64,000 nt of DNA, taken from positions 695,586 to 759,585 of the forward strand of contig JH720331.1 of NCBI GenBank assembly GCA_000231825.2, in the 5' to 3' direction. Positions 25,501 through 38,894 of this stretch are shown piece by piece. The DNA comes from Tetrahymena elliotti 4EA. Taxonomy: Eukaryota > Ciliophora > Oligohymenophorea > Hymenostomatida > Tetrahymenidae. The translations under genes and the position numbers were made by a program. Every line of letters starts with the position of its first letter. The stretch's first letter is position 1. The notes below the pieces were generated by a model that searched no databases, had not been told where the DNA came from, and saw only the letters and a program-made list of their open reading frames with translations.

Positions 25501-28500
25501 AAAAAATATAAATCAGTCACATTCGGAAGACGTTACTGGATTTTGATGGTAATCTATGTTGAAATATATCTAATAGCAAGGTATATATATTTCTTGATCT
25601 TTTAAGAAAAATTTGATGAAGATAGTTTCTGCTATAACCTATTCGACTTTATTGGAATAAGCTAACCTTATAATTTCCCTATTCATCTTGGTATAACTCA
25701 TTAAGACCCTGCTGATGAATCTATAGTTTGGATTTTATTCTATTTCATAATATTACAGTATGATTCTTATAAATCAAAGATTTACATGAAATATTCTCAC
25801 AAAATTACAGAAATATTTGCTAAAAAAGCTTTGGTTAAGAAGGTTTTTCCTAACTTTATGTCATACATTTAATCGTAAATTTTCTTTTTCTACAAATATT
25901 TCTTTGTTTTAAAAGTAAATGAGATAATATTTTTTTAAAAATTAGGTTTTACATAGTCTTTTACACTATTTTAATATGGGTATCTTTTATTGTAATATCT
26001 GGAGTGCTTATTCTAGTTGATTTCTCTTTCATTAATACATATCTTCTGATATATATTTTAATGCTCATCATCTACTTTGTTAAGAAAAGTGCAAACAAAT
26101 AATTAAACTACATAGTTTTCCAAAGAATTTGGTATTTCTTTACCTTAGTAAGATTTGACTTACATAAAATACTTTAACTATTTAATAAATATTTTATTTA
26201 AAAAGAACCTCATTGTAGTATCTTTTGTGAGATACTTCTGCTAATTATCATCCGTTTAATTTGTTAGTGATGAAATAATAAATGAAAATAATAGCTGGTA
26301 TAAAACATTCTAACAAAATAGAGCAGTATATGGTATTTATTCAGATAATCAAGAAGACAACCTTAGATTAAAATTCTTACCAGGAATAATTAATATTTTC
26401 TTTGCAGTACTATGCTTAGACTACTTTAGGTAATTTTTATTTTAATTTATAAAATTTTATTTTTATTTTTCTACAATAAAAATAATTAAAGATTGATATC
26501 AGAAGGCTACAAATTTAGTAAAGAACTAGAAAAAAAAAGGGTAGCACATTAATAAGGACAAGAAAGAAATAGAGAAAATAGTGTTTCTTCATATGGTGGT
26601 GGTATGAGTAGTAGAAAAAATAGTGATGTTTCTATAGAAAGTTCTATGTTTGAAGATACAGAAGTAATCGAGAGCAGAATAGAAAAGTAAAAAGCTTATG
26701 AAACTCTCAAAATGTACCAAGATTATGTTCAGGTTGATATCCTCTTAAAATAGTAAAATTTTTTGTGATTTCTCTTTAAATATCTACCAAAAATTTTCAT
26801 ATGAAATAAATTCTCAAAATTAAATGGTTTTGAAGAAGTTTACTAAAAAATTTGATTAAAGCAAATATTGTATAGATTTTAATTGATTTAAATTATTCTT
26901 TTTAAAATTAATTAAAGCAAATGGATGAATCTTCCTGCAAAATGGATTTCATTGTTATTTACAGATGTTCTGTGTTTCTTAGTTATCATCTTTTGCATTT
27001 ACTTCAAGATTTCTCTTAGCATGCTCTACTTTTTAACAATTTATTTATTTTTTTACTTCAAAACACACTCTCACATCTTGAATTATATTGAAGTCAATAA
27101 ATTTTTTGAGAGGATATCTGAAAAAATGCTTTTTTATTAAGAAAAATACTTAAAGATAAACAGAAGCCCCGAAAATTCTGAAAATGAGAAATAGTAAGCA
27201 GAAGGAGGAGAATAAATTATGGGAAATGATATTAATTTAAAAGGTAACTAGAAATAAAAACAGGGTAGAAGTTTTACTTAAAAAGATATTGAAGAAGATC
27301 ATTAAGATGAAGAATTTGTAAAGAGTGTAAAAAGAATTAGTTTGATTAGTTTAGAAATCAAAATTAGATAGAAAGAAAAAGTTTGGAACTATTCATTTTA
27401 TGGTAGCATGATATTTTTGTTAATTACATATTGTTCATCATTCCTTCTTACATCATTTGCTTTAACAAATATTGGTACATAAATATGCTACTGGATTGAA
27501 TGGGGTATGTTTATTTTTGGAACACAAATTACAGAATTATATGAAATTGAAAATACTTGGAGAAATATTTACTTTTATGTGCTTCTTTTCTGGTTAAATG
27601 TACTTGATCTTAAATGCTTACGCTACTTGCAATCAATATTTTTTGAAAAAGAATGCTAAATCTCAAGAGATTCAAGCCATTAAGAAAATTAATAAGCCAA
27701 TCATTAAAATGTAACAAAAAAACTTTAAGCTGAAAAAGCTGATAATTAAGGATAAAATAATAATGAAGAAGAAGAGGAATAAAAGGATTAGATAGAGCAT
27801 ACTCCTAAAGGTGAACTATTAACCTTAATAAAAAATATTAATATATTTCATTAAAAAATAAGATGAGTTAGATTTAAAGAAAGTTGTTTCTCAGTACCTT
27901 GGTAATAAGTAAGAACTAGAGGAAATTTCTGAAGAAATCGAAGATGAATACCCAAATTTTCTAGATAAAAACCTAATTAGAAGTAACAAAGTTGCTAGAA
28001 TGTAAATACTTTATTTTTTTTTACTAAATGCTAATACATTTTTTCCATTTAAATCATTAGGAGTTTAGAAATATTTGCTTAAGATTTTGATATTGATTTG
28101 AATGAAAATGAATTTAAAGAAAAAATTAATGAAATGAATAAGGTCCATTTTGCTACATATGCTACATAAGGAGTTGAGCCTGAAAATTTATTTAAATATG
28201 TGAACATTTAACCTTAAAACAGAGAATAATAAGATCTATTTAAAGAAACTTATAGCATCAACAACAGATCTTTTACAGTAAATTCTTTCTTAAAAAATCC
28301 CTTAAAACAAATAAAGTTAAAAATACTCAACTAAAAATTTTTTTTAATTATAAAAAGGAGGAATCAGTCATAGAATATGCAGAATATATAAACATAGCTC
28401 ATTATTTTAGATCTAAGAAAAATTTTATAGAAATGAGAATATTCTACTCTACTCTTTTTATCATTCAAAGAGTTTATGTTTTAATTCTTTTGTTTGACTC

Positions 28501-31500
28501 TAATTCTAAGCAAAATGCATTTAGCTGGATTTATCTTTTACTTGCTGCTTACTTTTGGGTTAGAACACCCAAATCCTCAACTGTAAATTGTTCTTTTCTC
28601 TCTTCCTTATTTAATTTATTTTTTTAATATTTAAGATAAGAGCACTCAACAGATGGACTATTTCAGTCTTGTTGCTCTAATATATTTTCTTACTTCTAAA
28701 TATAAATCCAAAAACTTCACTTGTCCCCATACCCACTTATCTTTGGAACTTAAAAAATATGTCTGTTATTGACAATATTTTATCTGATACTTAGATGCAA
28801 TCTTATCTAGCTTTTGATAACTCAGATAATTTTGCACTTCTTTTGAATGCTTTAATTATTTTCCTGATTGAGATCTACTTTATGTATTTCGTTTTTATTT
28901 GCAAATTTATCATGCAAAGAATTAGAGAGAGAAGGGCTTTGTCTTCTCTTATTTCATCAAAAGTCTGGATAAACTTTAGAGCATGGAAGACATCTTACAT
29001 TTCTTTTATCACAACTATTTATGAAGGTAAATATTTTTTTTTAGTTTTTTTATCAGTGTTAAACTATTTTTAAAAATAGGTTTGTTAATCAATTTCCACC
29101 TGATTGTTATAATAATTTGTATTATTCTATCATGTTTCAACTATGAAATTTTCAATTTATTAACAACAACTATTTGCTTAATATACTTCTTTTATCAGGA
29201 GTTTAGATCAAACAAAGATATTATGTCAGAAAAAATTCCTTCAATTTTATTATTTTTCAAATTCCTAAGAGTTTTTGTTTTCCTTATCCTTGTGATGTAT
29301 ACAGTTCTAAAAGTACCTTATATAGATAATGCAATAAACACTACAGATACTGATTTAAGCTATATCAGATAGCTCATAAAACAAGAAGTTACCTAATTCC
29401 ACATTTCAGAAAAAGTGTTCATCCTATTCTTTATCTAACTTGTATTTGACATTATGCTATCTAAAGATTTCAAAGAATTCCTTAAAACATACTAGCTAAC
29501 TAATTCAGTCAAATAAAGGCTAAGACGTAAATGTATAGCCTATTAATTTAATAATGAAAAACTTAAGAAGATAGAGAAGAGACTGTAGGAGGTAACTAGC
29601 TCTTCTAAATTATCTTTGCATTTTAATTTACAGATTTTATTGATTAATTTTTTATTTATAAATAGAATAAGGAACTAATAAGAAACGTTTAAGAAGTTTA
29701 AAATTAACTTGATAATTGGCATGCTAGCATTGATATGAAAAGCAATAAACCAAATATGAAATTTAATAACACAATTTACGAAGTAGATGAAAAAAAATCC
29801 TAAAGTTCTTTCACTTTAAATGAGTCAGTTAGTAAGGCAAAGTAAATAGAAGCTGCTAAAAAGAAAGATGAAAGTTAATCTAATTTGGATACATTTTTTA
29901 CACCAGAAGAATTAGAAAGAGAAAAAGAAAAGAAATCTACTCCATAAATTAAAAGATATTTGAGAAAATTTGCTTCTCTCTTTAAAGGAATGAGAAATGA
30001 ATTCATCTTTAAAGATGAACTAGGAATGCTTGACTTCATCATTAAAAACAATCCATATTTACTTGAATGTATCAAGATTAATTTAGTTGAATATCTCACT
30101 GGAGACTTGATTGCAATTGAAGTTATTCTAGATTTCCTAGACAATCTCTACTCAAATATTTTCCTTAAAATCAGAACTTAAGGTATTGATGAATTTAATC
30201 CTGATAAGCTCAAGAGAAACCTACAAAAGGCTGCTTCTGCTAATCCCAATATTTTGAATGATTTCTAATTTTTAAAGCAGAATAATTCAATGAAACCTTT
30301 TGAAATAGACTTATTTAGATAATAGTCAGAAATTTATTCCAACTATGATAGAGTCTTACTCTTTGATTAAAACTAAAGATTTAAATTCTTTAATTTAGAT
30401 GAGTAAATAAATTATTTGATTTATTTATTCAAATTTGATTTTTATTTAAAATATTTTTTATTTATTTAGAGAAAGATGGTTTAAGGAAAAAAATAAAGGC
30501 AGAGATACTTACATTTCTTGTATTTTTAAGTATCTTGGATAGATCTTAATATCTGGTTGGAGTTATATCTGTTACATTTTCTTCCTGTTTTACTATTTTA
30601 AAAATGATGGTCTAACAAGTTTGTTCTTCCCTTTGTTTGTTTATCTTTATTTCATGGTAGAGGAAAAAATAGGAGAATTGCTTATATGGGAGATTTCATT
30701 CTTTTACATTTCTTTACTTATCATCTTTAAGTTTATTAATAGTCTATCTGGACTCATTCAGTAAAATGGAGATAATGTTCCACAAGACTATCATATCAAG
30801 GTGTTCTTTGATAGCAATGATTCTCTTTTCTTTGAAGGATTTCTTTACTTCTTAATATATGTTCAATTGAATTTAATCAGAAGAATGGGCCTAGATAAAA
30901 AAATGGTTGATTAAGAAGAAAATACCCATATGAGCTACATTAGGCTAAAAGTTAATAAATTTATAAGAATAGAAACTGAACAAAAGTCCACACTTTAAAA
31001 TAAAACTGATGATTTTTTCGAAATAGGAGAGGAAGAAAGTAGCTTAGAATATGATACAGATTTACAGGATGCTGAAGCTGAAAGTAGAAAGAGTTCTAAT
31101 TTTGTTCTTCTTTAAAAATCTTTACCAGAATCTTTACTATAATCTCAGTAATAATTTTTATTTTTCATTTAAAAAAAATATTCTTAACCTCAAATTAACA
31201 TAATTAGCATAAACCTTTAAATCTTATTAATAAAATATTATTAATACTTATTTTTAAATAATCAATAAAAGAATTGATAATATTGGGTAAGAATCTAATG
31301 GAGAAGATAGGTTAATTTAGTAAGAAGACCTGATTAGGATAAAAGAAAATGAAATTAAATAAAAATAAAGCAAAGAATCACTCTAAAAGAAGGATACTTA
31401 GAAAGATTCATTTATTAGAACTGATTAAGTTAACACAAGTGAATCAGATTTGAGTATAAACAGCATTGAAACAGAGTTTACATAAGAAGGATTTTACAAG

Positions 31501-34331
31501 CAATTAGAAGAGGAAATAAATGAAAAGCCTGATTTAATAGACCCAGAGACAAAATCAAACTTTTTCTTCAGATTATTTTCACATTATACTAAAAAATCAG
31601 GAATTGATTTATATCCTTCAATAGCATTAATATAAGTTTTCCTTTTAATATATATTTTCTTATTCTATAACAATATGTAAGATGGATAATAAGATTTATA
31701 AAGCTCTCTCAAATACAACTAATTCTCAGGCTCTATGGTTATCATAATGATTATTCAAATTGTATTTATGGTTTGGGAAAGGTATGCTAATATAAGTTTT
31801 TTTTTAAGCTTAGAAATATTATTATAAAAATTTATTGAATAGGTATATCACTCTTTACACATCTGAAGAGATTAAAGACAAGGAAGTAGAAAGAATTAAG
31901 CTTATTGTAAAAGCAAGGAGTCAAGGATTAGCATATAGCAAAAATTTAAAAAATCTAAAAGCCTTACAATAAGAAATATCTGAGTTAGAAAGACTGAAAA
32001 AAGAGGAAGAATAACTCCAAAAAGATCTTCAAAATAAAAATACCAAAAATTAGAAATAAGATTCCAACAAAGACAAAAAAGAAAATAAAAAGGATGAGTC
32101 AGAACAAGATAAGAATAAAGAAAAAGGCAAAAAGTTCAAACTTTCTTAAATCTTAATGAAATATATTTAGCTCATTATGATAGTTCTCCTCTTTATTTAC
32201 TTCACATTCTTCTTTATCCCACAACCATTCTTCAAAACAATTGTAAATTTATATTATTTTTATTGAATATTTAATTAACTTTGAAATATAAATAAAGCTG
32301 GGCTAAATTGATTGGACTCACTATGAAACAAATGGATATTTGGGAGGATTGTATTTCTTCTTTGGAATCTATTTTGTCTTGTCTTGCTTTTAGATTAAAA
32401 TTGGATACAACTAATTCAAAATCAGAAACACTATTTTAACTAAAAAGGTATAATCTATTCTTATTTCTCATAATTAATTTAATTTTTTTAATTGTTAACT
32501 TTAAGCACTATGTTATCCTCCTAACCTTTTGCAATTTATTTATAATTTTATTAATCATAATTGAAATTAGAATTTAGTGACAGGAATATGTGCCAAGTCT
32601 TTTAGAGCTATCCCTTTTATCTAAGAACTTAAAGTTGTTATGGATTGGACATTTACAGCAACGACATTAGATTTATTCTAATGGTTCAAGATTGAAGATA
32701 TCCATTTTTACCTATTTTGTGCAAAAGTTGATGCAAATGATAATAAAAAGAAACCTGTAGGTATGCCTCAAAATTTGGTGATGAAATTTTTTATGGGTTG
32801 GGTTTTCCTTCTTGCCATTTTATTATTAATTTTTGGCCCTATGATTTTATTCTCAAGTCTGAATCCTTCAACTTAGTTGAATAATATCACTAATGCTAGT
32901 TTTTCAATGGGTTTATAGATTAATGGATAATCTGGTAATTATTATCAATTCTATTAAAATGGAAACATTGGTAACTTGAAAACTGTGTCGAGTAGCAATG
33001 TGAATATGGATATTTATCAAAACATTTCAGCTATTGCATAGGCATCTCCTAGCCAATTTTAAGTAAGATATTTTGATATTTAATTAAATGTAAAAATTAT
33101 TATTAACAACAGCAATTCAGTTTGTATAGTTCAAGTGATGTAAATTGGTAGTTATCTGTACCCTCAATAGAAGAAATTTAAAGAACACTAGAGAATTAAA
33201 TTGATGGCAAATAAAATATTTAAATTCAGTTTTCTGTGCGTTACAACATACAAAGAAATGTAATAACAATATTTATTTTTAATTAAATTAGTTGATTGAA
33301 GACTTAATTATTTTCTTTTACAGTTAGTCTATCCAATTTTTATCGATTTTTGTTCAAATTTCTTTAAATTTAGTTTTTTACTTACATATTTCGAATTTAA
33401 TTAAAAGGTAACAAGCTTAGCTTCTTAGGATAATACTTTCTTATACCCAGTAAATACCAAAAATGTATATGATAAGTCGACTTCCTTAACACCCTAATAA
33501 GTTGAATAGCTACTAAATTTGATTAATAATTGCGATTCTAAGTCTTTGGAATTACCTAATTTCTATATCTCAGTAACCAAAAATTTCTTTATAAAAAAAT
33601 ATTAATTAAATATCTTAAAATTCATAAATAGCTACTTAGATTAGATACAAATGGAGATTCTTTTGAAGCTAGAATATTTTCAAACCTTTCTCCCTCTTAA
33701 TAGATAGCTTACTTTAAAAACGCTTACTTAAATTTAAAATGTAAGTAGAATCCTGATAAGACATATGACTAGAATATTAGATACTGGGTTTTGAGTCTGG
33801 ATTCAGATGGATAAAATGGTTTGACTTTTTATGTTTTGTGTGACAAGTATTCCTCAGTTTTGTAAGGATTGTCTATTATAACAATTTATACTTCTGTTAT
33901 CCTTGTAATTGGTAAATTGATAAAGTCTGTTTTTAGTGGTGATATTCAACTTTTGATGTTCACAGATTAGCCTCATTCTGATAAGTTGATTAAAATTTGT
34001 GATGCCATAGCCTACTCCAGAACAGAAAGAGATTTAATAAAGTAATTGATAATTTAATTTATTTATTTCATTTAGAAATTGATATTTACTCTTTGACAAA
34101 ATAAACTGATCTATAACAGGATGTTCTTTTTACAATTTTAATGATTTAAAATAAAATATTTTAAAAATTAGGGAAAATCTACTTTATTGGGAGCTAATTG
34201 ACTTGATGAGATCGCCTGAAGTAGTAAAAATGCTAACGGGATCATATTCAAAAGCTATCATAAATAAGAGGAAGAAAGAGTTAGAAGAGACAGAGAAAGA
34301 AGAAGAAAGAAAATTAAAAAAAGAATAGTGA
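22548..34331 (+). CDS. Piezo-type mechanosensitive ion channel, 23 exons
   Basis: ATG 22548, TGA 34329-34331, 3312 residues. Introns: 23607-23817, 24225-24303, 24467-24516, 25875-25945, 26148-26205, 26430-26491, 26753-26917, 27811-27862, 28002-28060, 28317-28357, 28583-28635, 29027-29079, 29592-29665, 30403-30469, 31148-31271, 31782-31842, 32243-32297, 32448-32570, 33063-33112, 33260-33407, 33573-33631, 34042-34171; every junction keeps phase. Piezo is a trimeric stretch-gated cation channel. Many hydrophobic segments form the blades. The C-terminal core is recognisable: the anchor motif PFIQELKVVMDW (PF-x2-E-x6-W) at about 32613, TTLDLFQWFKIEDI, a cap-domain segment NWQLSVPSIEEIQRTLE, the inner helix GLSIITIYTSVILVIGK, and the tail ending LYWELIDLMRSPEVV, matching the vertebrate RSPE end. 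Long acidic, Gln/Ser-rich loops interrupt the blades. Acceptors at 32570 and 33407 are the least certain. Confidence 0.93.
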
Positions 34332-34981
34332 TAAAATTCTAAATAATAAAAAAGTTAGTATCTTTAACCATATCCAAAAATAACAAAATTAATATTTATT
34401 TGTAATTTTCACATACTTTTTACATTCAACATATTATTTATAACTCTATCATTCATAAAGAATACTTAATATTTACCAACAAATTATTTTCTTTTATTAT
34501 AATCAATTAATTACAATTTTACTTTCTTTTCTTTAGACAGATTAATTAATTCGTAAAAACTATCCTAAAAGTTTATTTAATATCTTCTCTATTTCTCCTT
34601 CAATTATTCCTACGTAAGTAAGCAGATTTTGACATTATATTAATTAATATTGATTTTCACTTATGCAAAATTAAAAAAAATCATAAAAAATACTTGCTAA
34701 TTATTATCATTCATTAGTTAAAAAAAGTACTATAAAAAAATTAAAAAAGACTTTTGATTATTACAAATATATTTTTTCAAAAGCGCAACTAAAGAAGTAG
34801 CTAGGCTAAAGAGAATTTTAGTTTTTCTTGGATAATTCTTTACAGTTTAGAGATATTTTGAATTATCCATTTGATTGGAATATTCTTTATCTACTATATA
34901 GTGAGCATACAAATTTTTAGATATTGAGTGGAATATCAAGGAGGAGTTTTATAATAAAAATAGCAGCATAAAAATATAAAA
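34332..34981. other. Gene-free spacer
   Basis: 650 bp between two plus-strand genes; AT-rich, nothing supported. Confidence 0.5.
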
Positions 34982-37669
34982 ATGGGGACTTTATGCTTTA
35001 AGGGTGAATAAGACACACAAGAAAATTATTAAAAAAAAAGAAAATATTCATTAGTAAATAGTTTAAATTAGGATTTTGAAATAGAAATTAAAAGAAAACA
35101 AATTTTTTACTCATTTTTAAAAAATCTTTTACAATAATATTATAGGTATCAGTAGATAATATGAATACATAACTACTAGCCAGTTTTGCTGAAATGAGTG
35201 ATGTATCAGAAGAATTCGATTTTCTTTCTTCAGCAGAACCTATTTTATACAATGAAAAATGCATTCGAGAATTATTGGGAAGATATTTGAGTAGACATTT
35301 AGTAATAATTCAATAAAAACCCTTTCAAATATATTTTGTTCATTCAAAAAACCTAGATTACACACAGTATAATTCATAAAAATTATATTTAAAAAAGGCT
35401 GCTTATAAAAAGCTTAATAATAAAATGGCATAGTTCAATACAAGAAGTATACAATAAAGTTAGCAACCGACTCTTAAAAAAAAATTAAAAAAGCTCTAAT
35501 CAACCATAGTAAGAGACTGTTCTTTCTTCAAAGAGTTTAAATATGAAATAAGAATGTAAATCATTCATTACTCATTTTGCTTATCAAATTAAGGAGATAA
35601 TACTATTAAATTTTGATAATATTTCAAAAAAAAAGAAGAAGATATATTCTATTTTTTAAAAAAGATCTACTCCTCTTCGTTCATACAAAGATATCTTGAA
35701 AAAAGTCTTTGATTTTAACTGGGATCACTTAGAGTTTAAATACAATATTATTAGGGATGTTATCTTTGAAAGTACAGACTCAAATTCAATTGCTCTCAGT
35801 CCATAGTTCTCAAACGAATAATATTATTCTAAAATAGAAGAAAATATGAGCATAGTTTATTTAAATGATTAAGGAATGCTCTCATTAAAAAGAATTCTCT
35901 GGTCTATTAAAGAAAATTACCAATAAATAACATTTAATCCTCTCATAAAATATGTTGGCTAATTCTTATTATGCTTTTTTTCTGAATCTGAGGTGTATTT
36001 TATGTTATTAGCTATGTTAGAAGATTCGTAATCTATATTAGAATCTGATTTCATCAAAGAAGATATTGCTAAAAAATTAAAATTTCACTTTACTCTAGAT
36101 TACACTTCATTTGAAAAGTACTATAAATAATTTTATTTTAATAAATTCATTCTAGCCATTATCCAAACAATAAAAAAGTTTTATCAAAACCTGTTTATAA
36201 AAATAAAACATTTAAACCTTAAAAAATATTTATCAGCTAATTATATTCTAATAAATTAAGATTTATCTTAAAAAATATTAGTTAATCAATATCACTTTGA
36301 ATAAGGTCTTATTTAAAAAATCTAGAAATAGCCAAAAAATAAACAAATTTTTAAATTTTAGAGCTTTCTTGTTCATTTAAATATTTAAATTTATTTTATT
36401 GAAAAATAGTTTTTGCCACCTGTTTTAAACAAGAATTGTTACAACTTGTTGTAGAATGAAAGAAATAAATGACTATTTAACTTAAACTTTAAAAACAAAT
36501 TTGCAGTAAGTTTTGAGTAATTTGTTGTATAAGTGTTTCTATCCTTCCATACCTCTTATTGTAAGTTGGCTTTATTTCAATTATCTTCACTAAAATCTTA
36601 ATTAAATTATTTATAGGCTCATTTTCAAGTTATGGTATCTTTTATTAAAGATGGACTTAGAGTATTACACAATGTAGGATTTTCATTACTAGAAACTCAT
36701 TATGTAAAACAAATTTAAATAATAATATCATTAGCAATATAATTATTTTAAAAGAAATAAATATTGTAGTGTAAGTCAGTTGAATAACTCAATCAAATCT
36801 TGGCATCAACTCCTACCAACTTAATTACTAGCACAAATAAGCTGAGAGAATTTTTCAAAGTAAAAAATTATATTTAATAAGTTTTTCTTAGATTAATTAA
36901 GTTTATTTAAAATAAAAAGGTGGGATTTAAAAATAAGCTTAAAAAAACAGCAGTTTTAAAACTTAGACCTTAGTAAAAATAAGCTTCATAAGCAAGATTT
37001 GTGATATATCACAGACCTAAAGTTAGAGAGCACTCGTATATATTACAATATAATCATGTAATCAATTATTTTAATAAGAATTTTTTTTTTAAATGTCAAA
37101 AATGTAAATTAAAAAAAGTTTGAATTAATTTGGAAATGGCTACCTAGTCACTTAAAACTCTTAAATCCAACATAAATATATTCTACTTAAGTAGATGGGT
37201 ATTCTTTACTATAAATGTATTTAAAGGCAAAAGAATTTAAAAATTTGAATATGCTTCTTTTAATCAAAACTTCTACTCATGTAATTTTATCACTAATTAA
37301 TTAAAAACATTAACACAATTAAACTCTCTTTATTGATAGATATTTGGGGCATACTGTGATAAAATGCTAAATATAAAAGAAGATAAATTATATTATGGAT
37401 CTAATGAAACTTTTATTTTCTAAGTTGAGCCTAATCCTAAGGTATATTACAGTTCAGGACTAAATAACAATCACTTGTTTGTAGATTAAACTTATTTTTA
37501 GATAGGTAGTGATAGCACTGCTATTTACATTAATTCAGATTTAAAAGGAAAAACTTTTTCAAGTGAAACATACAACTCTCTACCTTTAAACGAAGCAGAT
37601 CCTGATGATTTTAATTCTTGTTCTTTTGATGCTTTAGAAGTAGAAATATATACTCTTTCATATATTTGA
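34982..37669 (+). CDS. TBC-TLDc protein (TBC1D24-like), N-myristoylation-type start
   Basis: ATG 34982, TGA 37667-37669. Introns with good phase: 35054-35145, 35509-35593, 36561-36616, 36860-36919, 37058-37118, 37281-37339. One more lies between about 36,100 and 36,506; its donor is unresolved. The N-terminus MGTLCFKG fits myristoylation plus a nearby Cys. A divergent TBC domain follows (RSYKDILKKVF, SLKRILWSIKENY, YKCFYPSIPLIAHFQVM). The C-terminus is a TLDc domain: IFGAYCDKMLNIKEDKLYYG, ETFIFQVEPNPKVYY, LFVDQTYFQIGSDSTAIYI and FSSETYNSLPLNE. In animals TBC1D24 binds ARF6 and acts in vesicle traffic and oxidative-stress resistance. The Rab-GAP Arg finger (IxxDxxR reads IRDVIFE) and the Gln finger are absent, as in TBC1D24, so GAP activity is unlikely. 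Confidence 0.85.
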
Positions 37670-38894
37670 AATTTTCTTTCTAAATAAGCTTTTAAAAAAC
37701 AAAAATATAACTATTTTAATAATAAAATAATAATTTATTTATAACCTTAAATTAACAATATCTACTCTATATAAATATTATTAAAGTTTTATTCTAGTAT
37801 TCCTTTTGCATATAAAAAGACTCTGTATAATAATTTATATTCAATCTCTAATTGAAGAAATCAATATGTGATAATCTTTGCACTTAAATTTCAATATAAT
37901 CAAAAGAAATTATAATTTGTATTTTTCAATCAAATAAAATTTTATGTAATTTTTCTGATGTAAGCATATCAATTAATAAAGATTATTAATTCATTCTGCT
38001 TTTTAAAATATTCTACAAAAATTTTTTAGTCAAATAAATTCAAAAAGTAAAATAAATTTAATGAAATGAAGTGATAATACTAACTAAAATAGTGGGTTTT
38101 ATGTATTTTTTGTTTTTATTTTTTATTCTCCTCTTGTCATAGTATGAGATTTATTTTAAACACAACAATTAACACTTGAACCTTTTTTACTACCAGGTTA
38201 ATTTTTTTAATAAAATTTATAATTAATGTTATATTTTACTAGATATTTGATAAACTAAGATCACACTATTTTTTTAAGATTTTTAGAAATTTAAATCAAT
38301 TAGTTATTTGTGATAATTTTTTTCTTAGAGAGAGATTTTGTAAAAATTTATTCAAATCTTAAGAGTTTTGTTAAATTTTATTTGATTTTATTTAATTTAT
38401 GTAAATTATCTATTTTTGGAAAAAAAATTTTTTAAAAAATTTTATTTGATTTTCGTTTGTTTATTTTGGATTTATTGTTATACTTATTTTCTTATTTGAG
38501 GTAAATAAGATACTTATGAGAACTCAGATTAAAGATTTGAATTTAAATTGAATCAATGAAAATATGTTGTCATACAATCAAAAGAAGATATAGATGAAGT
38601 AAAATAATATCAAGTATATTTTAAGTAAAGAGAGTATGCGTAATTAGATTTTATGACAATAATTGAGAGCCATTTACAGTAGAATTAAATCTTAATAAAT
38701 ATTTATGAAAAAATTGTTAATAATTAAATTATTAATAATTTATTATTAGACAATCAATACATTAATCAACAAAGTAATTTCAAAAACTTTCCTTTATTAA
38801 TTAAATCATAGTAAATTTCAACGCCTAGTTAAGCCAAACAAAAAATAATCAAATACCTACCTACCAAATAAACTACTACTTAATTCTATTAGAT
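37670..38894. other. Spacer with weak coding-like stretches
   Basis: 1.2 kb. A signal-peptide-like MYFLFLFFILLLSQY starts at ATG 38101, and 38557-38890 (+) reads a polar coding-like frame (SKEDIDEVKQYQVYFKQREY) that lacks an upstream ATG and runs out of frame with the next gene's start. Either could be exons of a small gene or of an extended 5' end of the LRR gene; unsupported as called genes. Confidence 0.35.

Noticed and set aside
33324..33407. Alternative Piezo acceptor at 33323 giving an extra hydrophobic segment
   Set aside because: The extra residues have no counterpart in the Piezo cap domain; the acceptor at 33407 gives a continuous family match.
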